DNA of 64,000 nt from Pseudomonadota bacterium (GTDB lineage: Bacteria > Pseudomonadota > Alphaproteobacteria > Acetobacterales > Acetobacteraceae), in assembly GCA_021809435.1 (NCBI GenBank), contig JAKBAD010000002.1, positions 186,001 through 250,000 of the forward strand. The letters are read 5' to 3'. The position numbers were made by a program, and so were the translations under genes. Shown here piece after piece: positions 27,127 to 36,420 of this stretch. The notes under the pieces are model-generated. The model was not told where the DNA came from, did no database searches, and was given only the letters and a program-made list of their open reading frames with translations. Each line of letters opens with the position of its first letter. Positions within the stretch are counted from its first letter, which is position 1.

Positions 27127-27887
27127 GGCGCATGGTGGAGAGTCTGGCGCCCTACGGGTTTGGCGCGCTGGCGCTGGGCGGCTGGCAGGGGGCCGTGTGG
27201 GCGCTGCATGTGCCCGCTTATGTCATGCCGGGGCCGGCTGATATCGTGGCTGCCTATATCGACGCGCACGCTGTGCTCGATGCCGGGCTGGTGGCGACAC
27301 TGGCGGTAACCGGCGCGGCATTGCTGGCCGCCACCCTGCTGGGGCTGGTGCTGGCGCTGCTGATGGCGGCGAGCCCGCTCTTCCGGGCGGCCATTCAGCC
27401 CTGGGCGGTGATCATTCAGGTTACGCCCGTGGTGGCGCTGGCACCGTTTATCATCATCTGGGTCAACCAGCCTTTTGCCTGTCTGGTGATCTGCGCCGTG
27501 ATCGTGGCGTTTTTCCCGATTCTCTCGAACACCGCCGCGGGGCTGGCCGCGACGCCCCCAGACCTGCTGGATTTGTTCAGGCTGAACGGCGCCTCGCGCT
27601 GGCAGATTTTGTTTCAGCTCTCCCTGCCCTATGCCCTCCCCGATTTTTTGACCGGGCTGCGGATTTCGGGGACGCTGGCGCTGGTGGGCGCGGTGGTGGC
27701 CGAGTTTGTCGCGGGCTCTGGCGGGTTTGCCTCGGGGTTGGCCTGGCAGATCATCGAGGCGTCCTACCGGCTGGAAATTCCGCGCATGTTCGCGGCGCTG
27801 GTGATGCTGGGGGTAACCGGAATTGCCATTTACGCGGCGCTGGGGCTGCTGGAGCGCCTGCTGCTGGCCAAGCGCAACCGGGCTTGA
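27123..27887 (+). CDS. ABC transporter permease, nitrate/taurine/pyrimidine type
   Basis: A 254-residue inner-membrane subunit with about six helices. The EAA loop for contact with the ATPase is seen in LLDLFRLNGASRWQILFQLSLPYALPDFL (cited here in two overlapping parts, near residues 150-178). YVMPGPADIVAAYID near residue 38 is the usual entry to the transmembrane domain in this family. It is the third gene of the importer operon, and a 67-residue protein gene follows 29 bp later. Substrate unknown. Confidence 0.9.
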   Translation: MRRMVESLAPYGFGALALGGWQGAVWALHVPAYVMPGPADIVAAYIDAHAVLDAGLVATLAVTGAALLAATLLGLVLALLMAASPLFRAAIQPWAVIIQVTPVVALAPFIIIWVNQPFACLVICAVIVAFFPILSNTAAGLAATPPDLLDLFRLNGASRWQILFQLSLPYALPDFLTGLRISGTLALVGAVVAEFVAGSGGFASGLAWQIIEASYRLEIPRMFAALVMLGVTGIAIYAALGLLERLLLAKRNRA

Positions 27888-27916
27888 TAGGGTTGGAACA
27901 GTTACCGGAGAGGCTT

Positions 27917-28120
27917 ATGACGACCGATATTTCCAAGATGAGCAAAGGCCAGCTGGCCTATGAGACCGAGCGCGCGAAGAAGGCGGGCAAGTCGCTCGAT
28001 GAATGGCTGAAGGCAAAGGACCGGGCCGCTGAGGAAGCCGCCAAGAAGGCCGAGCCCAAGAAAGTGAAAAAGCCTGGTTTTTTCTCCAAGCTTTTAGACC
28101 GGGCGCACAAGCCGATTTGA
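27917..28120 (+). CDS. Small charged protein of unknown function
   Basis: A 67-residue Lys/Glu/Ala-rich protein. It begins MTTDISKMSKGQLAYETERA, continues as a likely amphipathic helix or short coiled coil (about residues 8-45), then has a Lys-rich stretch AEPKKVKKPGFFSKLLDRA. The ribosome site GGAGAGG lies about 6 nt before the ATG. An intrinsic terminator follows 4 bp after the stop. It has no homologue I recognise. Its place at the end of the importer operon may be accidental. The good ribosome site and terminator support a real gene. Confidence 0.7.
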   Translation: MTTDISKMSKGQLAYETERAKKAGKSLDEWLKAKDRAAEEAAKKAEPKKVKKPGFFSKLLDRAHKPI

Positions 28121-28123
28121 GGA

Positions 28124-28149
28124 ACGGGCCCTTCGGGGCCTGTTTTTTT
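28124..28149 (+). terminator. Intrinsic terminator after the ABC importer operon
   Basis: The stem acgggccc/gggcctgt with a ttcg tetraloop (28124-28143) is followed by seven T residues. It closes the plus-strand operon that ends with the 67-residue protein gene. Confidence 0.85.
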
Positions 28150-28181
28150 GCCACCTGCGTATCTCGCCCCCATGACAAACA

Positions 28182-28211
28182 AAAAAACCAGGCCGAAGCC
28201 TGGTTTTTTAA
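28182..28211. terminator. Bidirectional terminator, end of rpsM-rplQ operon
   Basis: The stem accaggc/gcctggt (28187-28193 with 28198-28204) is flanked by A and T runs on both sides, so it can work in both directions. It lies 23 bp after the rplQ stop and ends the whole minus-strand ribosomal block. Confidence 0.85.
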
Positions 28212-28233
28212 TTTTAAACCGGTGAGTCGAGAC

Positions 28234-28656
28234 TTACGCCTCGGCCTCCTCGGCGGCCATTTCGGGGCGCGGGCCTGAATCCTGGCCCTTGGCGGCCGGG
28301 TCGCGGTCCATCAGCTCGATCACGGCCATATCAGCAGCGTCGCCATAACGGACGCCCGCCTTGAGCACGCGGGTATAGCCGCCGGCGCGGGCCTTGTAGC
28401 GCTCGGCCAGGGTGTCGAACAGCTTGGCGACGATGGTTTCATCGCGCAGCTGGTTATAGGCCTGACGGCGGGCATGGAGGCCACCGCGCTTGCCGAGCGT
28501 GATGAGCTTCTCGGCCACGGGGCGCAGTTCCTTGGCCTTGGGTAGGGTGGTGGTGATCTGCTCGTGCTTCAGCAGCGCCACCGCGAGGTTGCGGAACATG
28601 GCCGCGCGGTGGGAGGAGGTGACGCCGAGTTTACGACCGGAAATTCCGTGACGCAT
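28234..28656 (-). CDS. rplQ: 50S ribosomal protein L17
   Basis: A 140-residue large-subunit protein near the exit tunnel. [21 protein letters not shown] and the [19 protein letters not shown] block are diagnostic. Compared with the roughly 127-residue E. coli protein it has a C-terminal acidic extension (about residues 118-140, rich in Pro, Ala and Glu), common in alphaproteobacteria. It is the last gene of the rpsM-rpsK-rpoA-rplQ operon, 25 bp after rpoA, and is followed by a strong terminator. Confidence 0.97.
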   Translation of the reverse strand: MRHGISGRKLGVTSSHRAAMFRNLAVALLKHEQITTTLPKAKELRPVAEKLITLGKRGGLHARRQAYNQLRDETIVAKLFDTLAERYKARAGGYTRVLKAGVRYGDAADMAVIELMDRDPAAKGQDSGPRPEMAAEEAEA

Positions 28657-28681
28657 TTTAGTAATTCCTGTTCAAACTTTA

Positions 28682-29719
28682 TCAGAAGGGCTGGTCGGAG
28701 CGCTTGGCGAGCTCTTCGATGTTCTCGGGCGGCCAGTCGGGCACGGTCATGCCGAGCGACAGGCCCATCGAGGTCAGCACTTCCTTGATCTCGTTGAGCG
28801 ACTTGCGGCCGAAATTCGGCGTGCGCAGCATTTCCTGCTCGCTCTTCTGAACGAGATCGCCAATATAGACGATATTGTCGTTCTTCAGGCAATTGGCCGA
28901 GCGGACGGAGAGTTCCAGCTCGTCAACCTTGCGCAGCAGGTTCGGGTTGAAGGGCAGCTCGATCCGGGGTTCCTCGGCGCGGGCGCGCTGGGGTTCCTCG
29001 AAGTTGATGAACATCGAGAGCTGGTCCTGCAGGATGCGCGCGGCCAGGGCGACGGCGTCTTCCGGGGTGACGGCGCCGTTGGTCTCGACCTGGAGGATCA
29101 GCTTGTCATAGTCGGTGACCTGACCCACGCGGGTCGGCTCGACGCGATAAGACACGCGCTTGACCGGCGAGTAGATGGCATCGACCGGGATCAACCCGAT
29201 CGGCGCATCCTCGGGGCGGTTGGCGGAAGCCGCCTCGTAACCACGGCCGAGTCCGACGGTGAACTCGATGCCCAGCGTCGCGCCTTCATCGAGGGTGCAC
29301 AGCACAAGGTCGGGGTTCATGATTTCGATATCATGACCAGACTGGATCTGGCCGGCCTTGACCTCGCCGGGGCCAGTGGCGGTGAGCACCATGCGCTTCG
29401 GGCCCTCGCCATGCATGCGCACCGCGAGCTGCTTGATGTTGAGCACGATGTCGGTGACGTCCTCACGCACGCCCGAAAGCGTGGAGAACTCATGCAGCAC
29501 GCCGTCGATCCGGACGGCGGTAACCGCCGCCCCCTGGAGCGAGGAGAGCAGCACGCGGCGCAGGGCGTTGCCCAGCGTCATGCCAAAGCCGCGCTCGAGC
29601 GGTTCGGCCACGAGCGTGGCAGAGCGGCCCGCATCGGCCCCGAACTCGACGTCGAGCTGCTCGGGCTTGATCAGCGTCTGCCAGTTGCGCTGCAATGACG
29701 GATTCGATTCTTTCAACAT
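28682..29719 (-). CDS. rpoA: RNA polymerase alpha subunit
   Basis: A 345-residue subunit. The N-terminal assembly domain (about 1-240) contains [20 protein letters not shown]. The C-terminal DNA- and activator-binding domain (about 260-330) contains [20 protein letters not shown] and [16 protein letters not shown]. It is slightly longer than E. coli RpoA (329). The ATG at 29719 is supported by the family start [18 protein letters not shown]. It sits between rpsK and rplQ as usual. Confidence 0.98.
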   Translation of the reverse strand: MLKESNPSLQRNWQTLIKPEQLDVEFGADAGRSATLVAEPLERGFGMTLGNALRRVLLSSLQGAAVTAVRIDGVLHEFSTLSGVREDVTDIVLNIKQLAVRMHGEGPKRMVLTATGPGEVKAGQIQSGHDIEIMNPDLVLCTLDEGATLGIEFTVGLGRGYEAASANRPEDAPIGLIPVDAIYSPVKRVSYRVEPTRVGQVTDYDKLILQVETNGAVTPEDAVALAARILQDQLSMFINFEEPQRARAEEPRIELPFNPNLLRKVDELELSVRSANCLKNDNIVYIGDLVQKSEQEMLRTPNFGRKSLNEIKEVLTSMGLSLGMTVPDWPPENIEELAKRSDQPF

Positions 29720-29771
29720 TCAACCCTCCGGCCGGGCGCAAAACCCAGCCCCAACGCTTGAAACCCGTGAC

Positions 29772-30164
29772 TTAGACGCGGCGGCGCTTGCGCGGCCGGC
29801 AGCCATTGTGCGGGATGGGCGTCAGGTCACGGATGGCGGAAATCTGGAACCCAACGGCCTGGAGGGCGCGCAGGGCCGATTCGCGTCCCGAACCGGGGCC
29901 GCTCACCTCGATCTCGAGCTGCTCCATACCGTGTTCGCGGGCCTTACGGCCAGCATCCTCGGCAGCAACCTGAGCGGCGTAAGGGGTCGATTTACGGCTA
30001 CCCTTGAAGCCTTGGGCGCCGGCCGTCGACCAGGCAATGGTGTTGCCCTGGGCGTCGGTGATGTTGACCATCGTGTTGTTAAAGCTGGCAAGCACGTGCG
30101 CCACACCGGAGATGATGTTTTTGCGCTCTTTCTTGCGGGGGCGGTTGGAAGCAGGCTTCGCCAT
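29772..30164 (-). CDS. rpsK: 30S ribosomal protein S11
   Basis: A 130-residue platform protein of the small subunit. [19 protein letters not shown] and the terminal [13 protein letters not shown]-type end (here [15 protein letters not shown]) are diagnostic. A basic N-terminal extension precedes them. It is 39 bp after rpsM and 52 bp before rpoA in the alpha operon. Confidence 0.97.
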   Translation of the reverse strand: MAKPASNRPRKKERKNIISGVAHVLASFNNTMVNITDAQGNTIAWSTAGAQGFKGSRKSTPYAAQVAAEDAGRKAREHGMEQLEIEVSGPGSGRESALRALQAVGFQISAIRDLTPIPHNGCRPRKRRRV

Positions 30165-30203
30165 GTGTTTAATCCTGTGTCTGACGCTTGACGCGTGAAA
30201 TTC

Positions 30204-30581
30204 TTAGCGGGTGGCTTTCTTCTTGCCGGCGATCGCCACGGCCTTGCCCTTGCGGGTGCGGGCGTTGGTGTGGGTGCGCTGACCGCGGACCGGCAGGCCC
30301 TTACGGTGACGCAGACCGCGATAGCAGCCCAGGTCCATCAAGCGCTTGATGTTCATCGCCACCTCGCGGCGGAGGTCACCCTCAACGCGGAAGTCACGGT
30401 CGATCAGCTCGCGGATCTTCAGGATCTCGTCGTCAGAGAGCTGGTTCACGCGGCGCTCCGCGGGAATTTCGAGGGCCGTGCAGATCTCCTGCGCCTTCGC
30501 AGGGCCGATGCCATAAATATAGCGAAGGCTGATCACAACACGCTTATTCGTGGGAATGTTTACGCCGGCAATACGCGCCAC
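30204..30581 (-). CDS. rpsM: 30S ribosomal protein S13
   Basis: A 125-residue head protein of the small subunit. [33 protein letters not shown] and the basic end [15 protein letters not shown] are diagnostic. It is the first gene of the rpsM-rpsK-rpoA-rplQ operon and has its own strong promoter 60-90 bp upstream. No rpmJ lies before it, as is usual in alphaproteobacteria. Confidence 0.97.
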   Translation of the reverse strand: MARIAGVNIPTNKRVVISLRYIYGIGPAKAQEICTALEIPAERRVNQLSDDEILKIRELIDRDFRVEGDLRREVAMNIKRLMDLGCYRGLRHRKGLPVRGQRTHTNARTRKGKAVAIAGKKKATR

Positions 30582-30609
30582 GAGGTCTCTCCTGAGGTCA
30601 TAATAACGT

Positions 30610-30635
30610 ACGGCGCCCCTCCCGGGGGGCGCCGT
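30610..30635 (-). promoter_or_regulatory. GC-rich hairpin in the rpsM leader
   Basis: A perfect 10-bp stem (30610-30619 with 30626-30635, loop of 6) lies at the predicted start of the rpsM mRNA, about 30 nt before the coding start. There is no T-tract, so it is not a terminator. It may stabilise the mRNA or bind a ribosomal protein; the second idea is inference. Confidence 0.6.
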
Positions 30636-30643
30636 GAAAGCGC

Positions 30644-30671
30644 GTTATAGCGCCCGTTGGTTGAGAGTCAA
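30644..30671 (-). promoter_or_regulatory. Promoter of rpsM-rpsK-rpoA-rplQ
   Basis: On the minus strand TTGACT (30671-30666) and TATAAC (30649-30644) are separated by 16 bp, close to the sigma70-type consensus. The predicted start is near 30637, giving a leader of about 56 nt before rpsM. Confidence 0.7.
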
Positions 30672-30674
30672 TCA

Positions 30675-30702
30675 CACGTGATCAATTTTTCGTGAACACG
30701 TG
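30675..30702. promoter_or_regulatory. CACGTG palindrome upstream of the rpsM promoter
   Basis: The arms cacgtgatca (30675-30684) and tgaacacgtg (30693-30702) form an inverted repeat with one mismatch and an 8-bp AT-rich centre. It lies 3 bp beyond the -35 box and just after the adk stop. It could be an activator or repressor site, or a 3' mRNA hairpin of adk. Confidence 0.5.
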
Positions 30703-30734
30703 CGACAATTACATAGCTCCCGGGTTGGAGCCGC

Positions 30735-31394
30735 TTAAACCACACCAATCTGGTGCAATACCGCCTCGATCTGGCGCTCGACCTCATCCATGTCGGCCAT
30801 GCCATCGACGGTGTGGAGCCGCCCTTTGGCCTGGTAATAAGGGAGAATCGGGGCCGTCTGGGCGTTGTAGGCTTCCAGGCGCGCATGCACCGTTTCGGCC
30901 TTGTCGTCGGGGCGGCGGGTGAACTCGCTGCCGCCGCATTTGTCGCACACGCAAGCCGCCTTGGTGGGTTTGAACGTGTCGTGATACCCCTCGCCGCATT
31001 TGGCGCAGGTGAAGCGGCCCGAAATGCGCTCGACCAGCGCGGCTTCGTCCACCTTCAACTCGATGACGGCGTCGAGATCGACCGCCGCCTCATGAAGCAA
31101 CCTGTCCAGCGCCTCGGCCTGGGGCACGGTGCGGGGGAAACCATCGAGGATGAAGCCCTTGGCGCAATCGGGACGCTTAATGCGCTCGCCGATCATGCGG
31201 ATCAGGATGTCGTCAGACACCAGCTGGCCGGCATCCATCACAGCCTTGGCCTCGAGCCCGATGGCCGAGCCCGCCTTCACCTCGGCGCGCAGCATGTCGC
31301 CGGTGGAAATCTGCGCGACGCCGTATTTGGTCTCAAGCAGCTTAGATTGCGTGCCTTTGCCTGCGCCGGGGGGGCCGAGCAATATCAGTTCCAC
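30735..31394 (-). CDS. adk: Adenylate kinase
   Basis: Converts ATP and AMP to two ADP in the cytoplasm. The 219 residues start with [18 protein letters not shown] (P-loop). [17 protein letters not shown] near residue 80 is the AMP-binding block. The LID (about 125-160) contains Cys pairs ([10 protein letters not shown] and CVCDKCGG), indicating a zinc-binding, long-form enzyme. It lies 14 bp downstream of secY, the normal secY-adk arrangement. Confidence 0.97.
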   Translation of the reverse strand: MELILLGPPGAGKGTQSKLLETKYGVAQISTGDMLRAEVKAGSAIGLEAKAVMDAGQLVSDDILIRMIGERIKRPDCAKGFILDGFPRTVPQAEALDRLLHEAAVDLDAVIELKVDEAALVERISGRFTCAKCGEGYHDTFKPTKAACVCDKCGGSEFTRRPDDKAETVHARLEAYNAQTAPILPYYQAKGRLHTVDGMADMDEVERQIEAVLHQIGVV

Positions 31395-31408
31395 TTATTA
31401 TCCCTCCG

Positions 31409-32746
31409 TTATTTCCGGTTTTTGCCACGCCCCTTGCGGATGAGGCCCTGGTATTGATGCGCCAGCAGATGAGACTGCACTTGCGTCATGGTATCCATGG
31501 TCACCGAGACCATGATGAGGATGGACGTGCCGCCGACATAAAAAGGCAGCGAAAAATGCGCCATCGCAAAGTCAGGCACCAGACAGACGACCACCAGATA
31601 GGCGGCGCCGATGGTGGTCAGGCGAGACAGCACGGTGTCGAAATACCGCGCCGTATTGGTGCCAGGGCGGATGCCCGGAATGAACGCCCCGCTCTTGCGG
31701 AGATTCTCGGCGGTTTCGTCGGGGTTGAAGGCGATCGCCGCCCAGACGAAGGAGAAGCCGATGATGAGCCCGGCGAACAGCAGCATGTAAAGCGGCTGGC
31801 CGCGCGAGATCAGGTGGGTGATGGTCTCGAGCCAGACCGGGCCGCCGGAGGCGAAGCCAACCAGCGTAGCCGGAATGACCAACAGCGAGGAAGCGAAAAT
31901 CGGCGGCATGACGCCGGACGCGTTCACCTTCAGCGGCATATAGTTCGAGTCGCCGCCCATGATCTTCTGCCCGACCTGACGCTTGGGATGCTGGATGAGG
32001 ATTCGCCGCTGAGCGCGCTCCATGAACACCACCACGCCGACAATGGCGAAGCCGATGACGAAGAACAGGATGATGAACCAGCTCGAGAGCGCGCCGGTCG
32101 AGCCCAGCTCGAACATATTGCCGATATAGACCGGCATGTTGGCGACGATGCCGGTGAAAATGATCAGTGACGAGCCGATACCGACACCGCGCGAGGTGAT
32201 CTGCTCACCCAGCCACATGACGAACACCGTGCCGCCGACCAGCGTGACCACCGCGGTGAACACGAAAAACAGACCGGGATCGGTGACCGCGGGGCCAAAC
32301 TGGCTCTTCACCCGCTCCAGACTGACCGCGATGCCATAGGCCTGCACGGCGGCGATGATGACGGTGAGGTAGCGCGTATATTGGGTGATGCGCTGGCGGC
32401 CCGAGTCGCCCTCCTTCTTCAGCGCCTCGAGGGCGGGGATGGAAGAGGACATGAGCTGGATGATGATGCTGGCCGAGATATAGGGCAGGATATTGAGGGC
32501 GAAGATGGTCATGCGCCCGAGCGCGCCGCCGGTGAACATGTTGAACATGCCAAGCAGACCGCTGCCGTTCTGGCTCATCAGATGCGCCATCACCGCGGCA
32601 TCCACCCCAGGCACCGGAATATATGTGCCTAAACGGAACACGATGAGCGCGCCCAAGGTAAACCAGATGCGGTTCTTGAGATCGGTGGCCTTGGTAAAGG
32701 CCCCGAAATCCATGTTCGCGGCCAGCTGTTCTGCGGCGGAAGCCAT
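31409..32746 (-). CDS. secY: Protein translocase subunit SecY
   Basis: The pore-forming inner-membrane subunit of the Sec translocon, 445 residues with ten helices. The N-terminal amphipathic helix, the plug-region block YIPVPGVDAAVMAHL, PYISASIIIQLMSS near residue 85 and the cytoplasmic loop ending GQKIMGGDSNYMPLKVN are diagnostic. It ends in a basic tail RKGRGKNRK. A terminator-like hairpin separates it from rplO upstream; adk follows 14 bp downstream. Confidence 0.98.
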   Translation of the reverse strand: MASAAEQLAANMDFGAFTKATDLKNRIWFTLGALIVFRLGTYIPVPGVDAAVMAHLMSQNGSGLLGMFNMFTGGALGRMTIFALNILPYISASIIIQLMSSSIPALEALKKEGDSGRQRITQYTRYLTVIIAAVQAYGIAVSLERVKSQFGPAVTDPGLFFVFTAVVTLVGGTVFVMWLGEQITSRGVGIGSSLIIFTGIVANMPVYIGNMFELGSTGALSSWFIILFFVIGFAIVGVVVFMERAQRRILIQHPKRQVGQKIMGGDSNYMPLKVNASGVMPPIFASSLLVIPATLVGFASGGPVWLETITHLISRGQPLYMLLFAGLIIGFSFVWAAIAFNPDETAENLRKSGAFIPGIRPGTNTARYFDTVLSRLTTIGAAYLVVVCLVPDFAMAHFSLPFYVGGTSILIMVSVTMDTMTQVQSHLLAHQYQGLIRKGRGKNRK

Positions 32747-32765
32747 TCTTAATCCTTACATTCAG

Positions 32766-32810
32766 CAAAAACGGCGCTTGCTCGTGCTAGCGCAGCGAAC
32801 AAGCGCCGTT
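32766..32810 (-). terminator. Terminator-like hairpin between rplO and secY
   Basis: A perfect 11-bp stem (32770-32780 with 32800-32810) is followed in the minus direction by five T residues. It sits in the 108-bp gap between rplO and secY. Complete termination here would leave secY without a promoter, so partial attenuation is more likely. Confidence 0.65.
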
Positions 32811-32854
32811 GTTCAGCGCCATTGTGCCGGAATTTAACCGGCTTCGGCAAGGGC

Positions 32855-33340
32855 TTAAGCCTGTTCGGCGTCGTCCTTGGCGACCAGCGTGGTCACCTTG
32901 CCACCCTTGGCTTCGATGGCAGCGACGGCGGCGGCCGACGCACCCGAAACCTCGATGGTCACAGCCTGCGAGATCTCGCCGCGGGCCAACAGGCGCACAC
33001 CGTCAACTTTGGAAAGACGCACCACACCGGCGGCGGCCAGGGCGGCCTCGGTGATGGTCTCGGCGGCATTGAGCTTGCCCGCCTCAATGGCGGCGGCCAG
33101 CGTGCCGAGATTGAGCGGCGCATATTCCTTGCGGTTGATGTTGGTGAAGCCGCGCTTGGGCAGACGGCGATAGATGGGCAGCTGACCACCCTCAAAGCCG
33201 TTCAGCGACACGCCCTCACGGGCCTTCTGACCCTTCACACCCTTACCCGAGGTCTTGCCCTTGCCCGAGCCAATACCACGGCCCAGGCGCTTGGACTTCA
33301 GACGGGCGCCGGGATTGTCACGGATTTCATTGAGTTTCAT
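32855..33340 (-). CDS. rplO: 50S ribosomal protein L15
   Basis: A 161-residue large-subunit assembly protein. [20 protein letters not shown] and the Gly-rich [20 protein letters not shown] are diagnostic, as is [17 protein letters not shown]. It lies 12 bp after rpmD. It is the last gene before a terminator-like hairpin and secY. Confidence 0.97.
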   Translation of the reverse strand: MKLNEIRDNPGARLKSKRLGRGIGSGKGKTSGKGVKGQKAREGVSLNGFEGGQLPIYRRLPKRGFTNINRKEYAPLNLGTLAAAIEAGKLNAAETITEAALAAAGVVRLSKVDGVRLLARGEISQAVTIEVSGASAAAVAAIEAKGGKVTTLVAKDDAEQA

Positions 33341-33352
33341 CGTTCAAATCCT

Positions 33353-33541
33353 TCAGCCCAGCTCTTCGACCTTGAGCAGGTGCTTGACCTTGTTGACCTT
33401 GCCCAGCACGTCCGGGGTGGCCACAACCTCGACCGAGCGGCCGATCTTGTTCAGCCCCAGCCCGACCAGATTTTCCTTCTGGCCCGGCTTGCGGCCGAAA
33501 CCTGAAGCGACCTGCGTAATGCGGATCTTCTTATCAGACAT
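33353..33541 (-). CDS. rpmD: 50S ribosomal protein L30
   Basis: A 62-residue protein starting [33 protein letters not shown] is the family core. The ATG at 33541 is chosen because the family starts there; its first bases overlap the end of rpsE by 8 bp, suggesting coupling. rplO follows 12 bp later. Confidence 0.95.
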   Translation of the reverse strand: MSDKKIRITQVASGFGRKPGQKENLVGLGLNKIGRSVEVVATPDVLGKVNKVKHLLKVEELG

Positions 33542-34133
33542 CGGCGCCCTCCACATGCTGCTCCTTGGCGTGACCAAACAGCTCGGCGACCTTCTTGCCG
33601 CGGCGGCTGGCCACCTGGCGGGGGCTGGTCGCGCCCTGCAGGGCCGCGAACGTCGCCTTCACCATGTTGTGCGGGTTGCGGCTGCCGAGCGACTTGGCAA
33701 CCACGTCGGCGATGCCCAGCGTCTCGAACACGGCGCGCAGCGGGCCACCGGCGATGATGCCGGTACCGGCGGGCGCCGAGCGAAGGACAACCTCACCGGC
33801 ACCGAACACGCCACGCGCGTCGTGATGCAGGGTACGGCCTTCCTTCATGGGAACGCGGATCAGCGACTTCTTGGCGCGCTCGGTGGCCTTACGGATCGCC
33901 TCGGGCACTTCACGGGCCTTGCCCGCGCCGTAACCAACACGACCTTTCTGGTCACCCACCACCACCAGAGCGGCGAAAGCGAAACGACGGCCGCCCTTCA
34001 CCACTTTGGCGACGCGGTTGATCGTCACCAGCTTATCGACAAACTCATCGGCCGGCTCGCGCTCGCGGTCCCGCTCGCGCTCACGCTCCCTGTTACGACC
34101 GCCCTGGCCGCCTTCGCGTGCTTCACGTGCCAT
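33534..34133 (-). CDS. rpsE: 30S ribosomal protein S5
   Basis: A 199-residue protein of the decoding-fidelity region. The core has [37 protein letters not shown] and [19 protein letters not shown]-type blocks. A highly charged extension of about 30 residues with alternating Arg/Glu precedes the core. The ATG at 34133 is preferred over the one 6 bp upstream because AGAGGG is then 7 nt away instead of 1. It overlaps rpmD by 8 bp. Confidence 0.96.
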   Translation of the reverse strand: MAREAREGGQGGRNRERERERDREREPADEFVDKLVTINRVAKVVKGGRRFAFAALVVVGDQKGRVGYGAGKAREVPEAIRKATERAKKSLIRVPMKEGRTLHHDARGVFGAGEVVLRSAPAGTGIIAGGPLRAVFETLGIADVVAKSLGSRNPHNMVKATFAALQGATSPRQVASRRGKKVAELFGHAKEQHVEGADV

Positions 34134-34145
34134 GTGCATACCCTC

Positions 34146-34508
34146 TTAGAAGTCGAGGCCGCCCTCGCGGGCCGCCTCGGCCAGGGCTTTCACCCGGCCA
34201 TGATAGAGATACGAACCGCGGTCGAACACCACGGAGACGATACCGGCGGCCTTCGAGCGCTCGGCGATCAGCTTGCCCACCGCGGTCGCGGCATCCTTGT
34301 CGGCGCCGGTGCGGAGCGAAGCCTTCAGCTCTTTGTCCAGGGTCGAAGCGGCGGCCAGGGTGCAGCCCTGGGCGTCGTCGATGATCTGGGCATAAATATG
34401 CTTGCCGGAGCGGAAGACCGAGAGGCGCGGGCGCCCGCCAGACTTCTGCCGAAGCTGATAGCGAAGGCGGGCCCGGCGGCGCGCCTGCAGTTCCAGATTG
34501 CTCGACAT
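34146..34508 (-). CDS. rplR: 50S ribosomal protein L18
   Basis: A 120-residue 5S rRNA-binding protein. [20 protein letters not shown] and the C-terminal [21 protein letters not shown] are diagnostic. Its start overlaps the rplF stop by 1 bp (TAATG-type junction), and rpsE begins 12 bp after its stop, in the usual spc order. Confidence 0.97.
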   Translation of the reverse strand: MSSNLELQARRRARLRYQLRQKSGGRPRLSVFRSGKHIYAQIIDDAQGCTLAAASTLDKELKASLRTGADKDAATAVGKLIAERSKAAGIVSVVFDRGSYLYHGRVKALAEAAREGGLDF

Positions 34509-35041
34509 TATTTCTTCTTACCCTCTTTGCGGCGGATGGCCTCGCCTTCGAACTTGACACCCTTGCCCTTATACGGCTCAGGCGGACGCCAGGTGCGCAG
34601 CTCGGCGCAGACCTGACCGACCTGGCGCTTGTCCACACCCTCGACCTTGATCGAGGTGGGTTTTTCGCAGGTCACCTTGATGCCAGCCGGGATCGGGTAC
34701 ACCACATCATGGGAGAAGCCGAGATTGACCACCAGGTTCGTGCCCTGCACCGCGGCGCGGTAACCGGTACCGGTGATTTCCAGCGTCTTCGAGTAACCAA
34801 CCGACACGCCCTTCACCATATTGGCGATATTGGCGCGGGTGGTGCCCCACATCATGCGCGCCTGGGCGGCATTGCCGCGCGGCTGCACGGACACCTTGTT
34901 GCCCTCGGCGGAGACGTCAACATGATCGGTGAGCGGCAATTGCAGCTCGCCCAGCTTGCCCTTGGCCGTGATCACACCATTCGCGACCGCGACGGTGACG
35001 CCCGCGGGGATCTCGACAGGATATTTGCCAACGCGTGACAT
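34508..35041 (-). CDS. rplF: 50S ribosomal protein L6
   Basis: A 177-residue protein starting [19 protein letters not shown]. The C-terminal signature [20 protein letters not shown] is present, with [18 protein letters not shown] in the middle. The ATG at 35041 is the family start; the longer frame upstream runs into rpsH. It overlaps rplR by 1 bp and lies 13 bp after rpsH. Confidence 0.97.
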   Translation of the reverse strand: MSRVGKYPVEIPAGVTVAVANGVITAKGKLGELQLPLTDHVDVSAEGNKVSVQPRGNAAQARMMWGTTRANIANMVKGVSVGYSKTLEITGTGYRAAVQGTNLVVNLGFSHDVVYPIPAGIKVTCEKPTSIKVEGVDKRQVGQVCAELRTWRPPEPYKGKGVKFEGEAIRRKEGKKK

Positions 35042-35054
35042 ATCTGTTCTCCCC

Positions 35055-35453
35055 TTAGAAGACGCGGCAGAGGACTTCGCCGCCAACATTGGCGGCGCGG
35101 GCTTCGACATCGCTCATCACGCCACGCGGCGTGGAGAGGATGGAGATACCCAGACCATTATAAACGCGCGGCAGCTCCTTGATCTTGGAGTAGACGCGAC
35201 GGCCCGGACGGGACACGCGCGAAATTTCCTTAATCACCGGCTGGCCGTCATTATATTTCAGCTCGATGCGCAGTTGGGCAACACCAGCGCGCAACTCCTC
35301 GCGGGAGTAGCCACGGATGAAACCTTCGCGCTTCAACACTTCGAGCACATTGGCGCGCAGATTAGAAGCCGGCGCGACGCAGGACGTCAGGCGCGCATGC
35401 TGCGCGTTACGAATACGGGTGAGCAGATCACCCAAAGGATCGGACATCGACAT
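35055..35453 (-). CDS. rpsH: 30S ribosomal protein S8
   Basis: A 132-residue 16S-rRNA-binding protein, the translational repressor of the spc operon in E. coli. [19 protein letters not shown] and the C-terminal [20 protein letters not shown] are diagnostic, with [10 protein letters not shown] at the end. Lies 21 bp after rpsN. Confidence 0.97.
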   Translation of the reverse strand: MSMSDPLGDLLTRIRNAQHARLTSCVAPASNLRANVLEVLKREGFIRGYSREELRAGVAQLRIELKYNDGQPVIKEISRVSRPGRRVYSKIKELPRVYNGLGISILSTPRGVMSDVEARAANVGGEVLCRVF

Positions 35454-35474
35454 TTTTAAACCCTTGCCCTTCCC

Positions 35475-35780
35475 TTACCAGCTGGCCTTGACCACGCCGG
35501 GGATCTGCCCGGTGCTCGCCAAGTCGCGGAAGGCAACACGGCAAAGCTTGAATTTACGATAATTGCCACGCGGGCGGCCGGTCAGCTCGCAGCGCAGACG
35601 CACGCGAACCTTGGCGCCGTTGCGCGGCAGCTGAGCCAGCTTGAGGCTGGCTTCAAAGCGGTCTTCAACCGGGAGCTCCCGGTCCATCACCACCGCTTTG
35701 AGCGCCGCGCGCTTATTGGCGTCGCGGGCCGCCAGGCGCTCACGCTTGGCATTGTTGTTGATCTTCGAAATCTTCGCCAT
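35475..35780 (-). CDS. rpsN: 30S ribosomal protein S14
   Basis: A 101-residue S14 of the long form without zinc-binding Cys residues. [20 protein letters not shown] and the C-terminal [20 protein letters not shown] followed by [14 protein letters not shown] are diagnostic. Lies 68 bp after rplE in the spc genes. Confidence 0.97.
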   Translation of the reverse strand: MAKISKINNNAKRERLAARDANKRAALKAVVMDRELPVEDRFEASLKLAQLPRNGAKVRVRLRCELTGRPRGNYRKFKLCRVAFRDLASTGQIPGVVKASW

Positions 35781-35848
35781 GTTTTAGCAAACCCTCCGGA
35801 ACTTGCTGGACAACCCAGCCGTTTTCCAAATCATGTCAGACCCCGCGC

Positions 35849-36409
35849 TCACTTGGCGAAGGGCAGATTGAACCCCTTGAGCAGCGCCTTGGCTTCGGCA
35901 TCCGTCTTCGCACTGGTCACGAAGCAGATATCCATACCACGGATCGCGTCCACCTTGTCGTAGACGATCTCGGGGAAAATAATCTGCTCTTTCAGACCGA
36001 GCGTGAAATTGCCCCGCCCATCAAAGCCTTTATTCGCCGGGATGCCACGGAAATCACGCACGCGCGGCAGCGCGATGGTGATCAGGCGGTCAAGGAATTC
36101 ATACATACGATCGCTGCGCAGCGTCACCTTGGCGCCGATCGGCAGGCCGGCACGGATCTTGAAGCCGGCAATGGCCTTCTTGGCCACCGTCTTCACCGGC
36201 TTCTGGCCGGCGATCAGCGTCAGATCGGCCACAGCCGAATCAAGCTTCTTCTGGTCGCCCGCGGCTTCGCCGACGCCCATATTGATGACGATCTTCTCAA
36301 GACCAGGAACCTGCATCGGGTTTTTATACCCAAACTCTTTGGTCAGCTCCGCGCGCACCACCTCACGGTAGTGTTTTTGCAGGCGGGGCAGCACTTTCTG
36401 TTCGCTCAT
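35849..36409 (-). CDS. rplE: 50S ribosomal protein L5
   Basis: A 186-residue 5S-rRNA-binding protein. [38 protein letters not shown] and [19 protein letters not shown] are diagnostic. Lies 11 bp after rplX. The N-terminus ([18 protein letters not shown]) fits the family. Confidence 0.97.
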   Translation of the reverse strand: MSEQKVLPRLQKHYREVVRAELTKEFGYKNPMQVPGLEKIVINMGVGEAAGDQKKLDSAVADLTLIAGQKPVKTVAKKAIAGFKIRAGLPIGAKVTLRSDRMYEFLDRLITIALPRVRDFRGIPANKGFDGRGNFTLGLKEQIIFPEIVYDKVDAIRGMDICFVTSAKTDAEAKALLKGFNLPFAK

Positions 36410-36420
36410 AGCGGCCTCCT

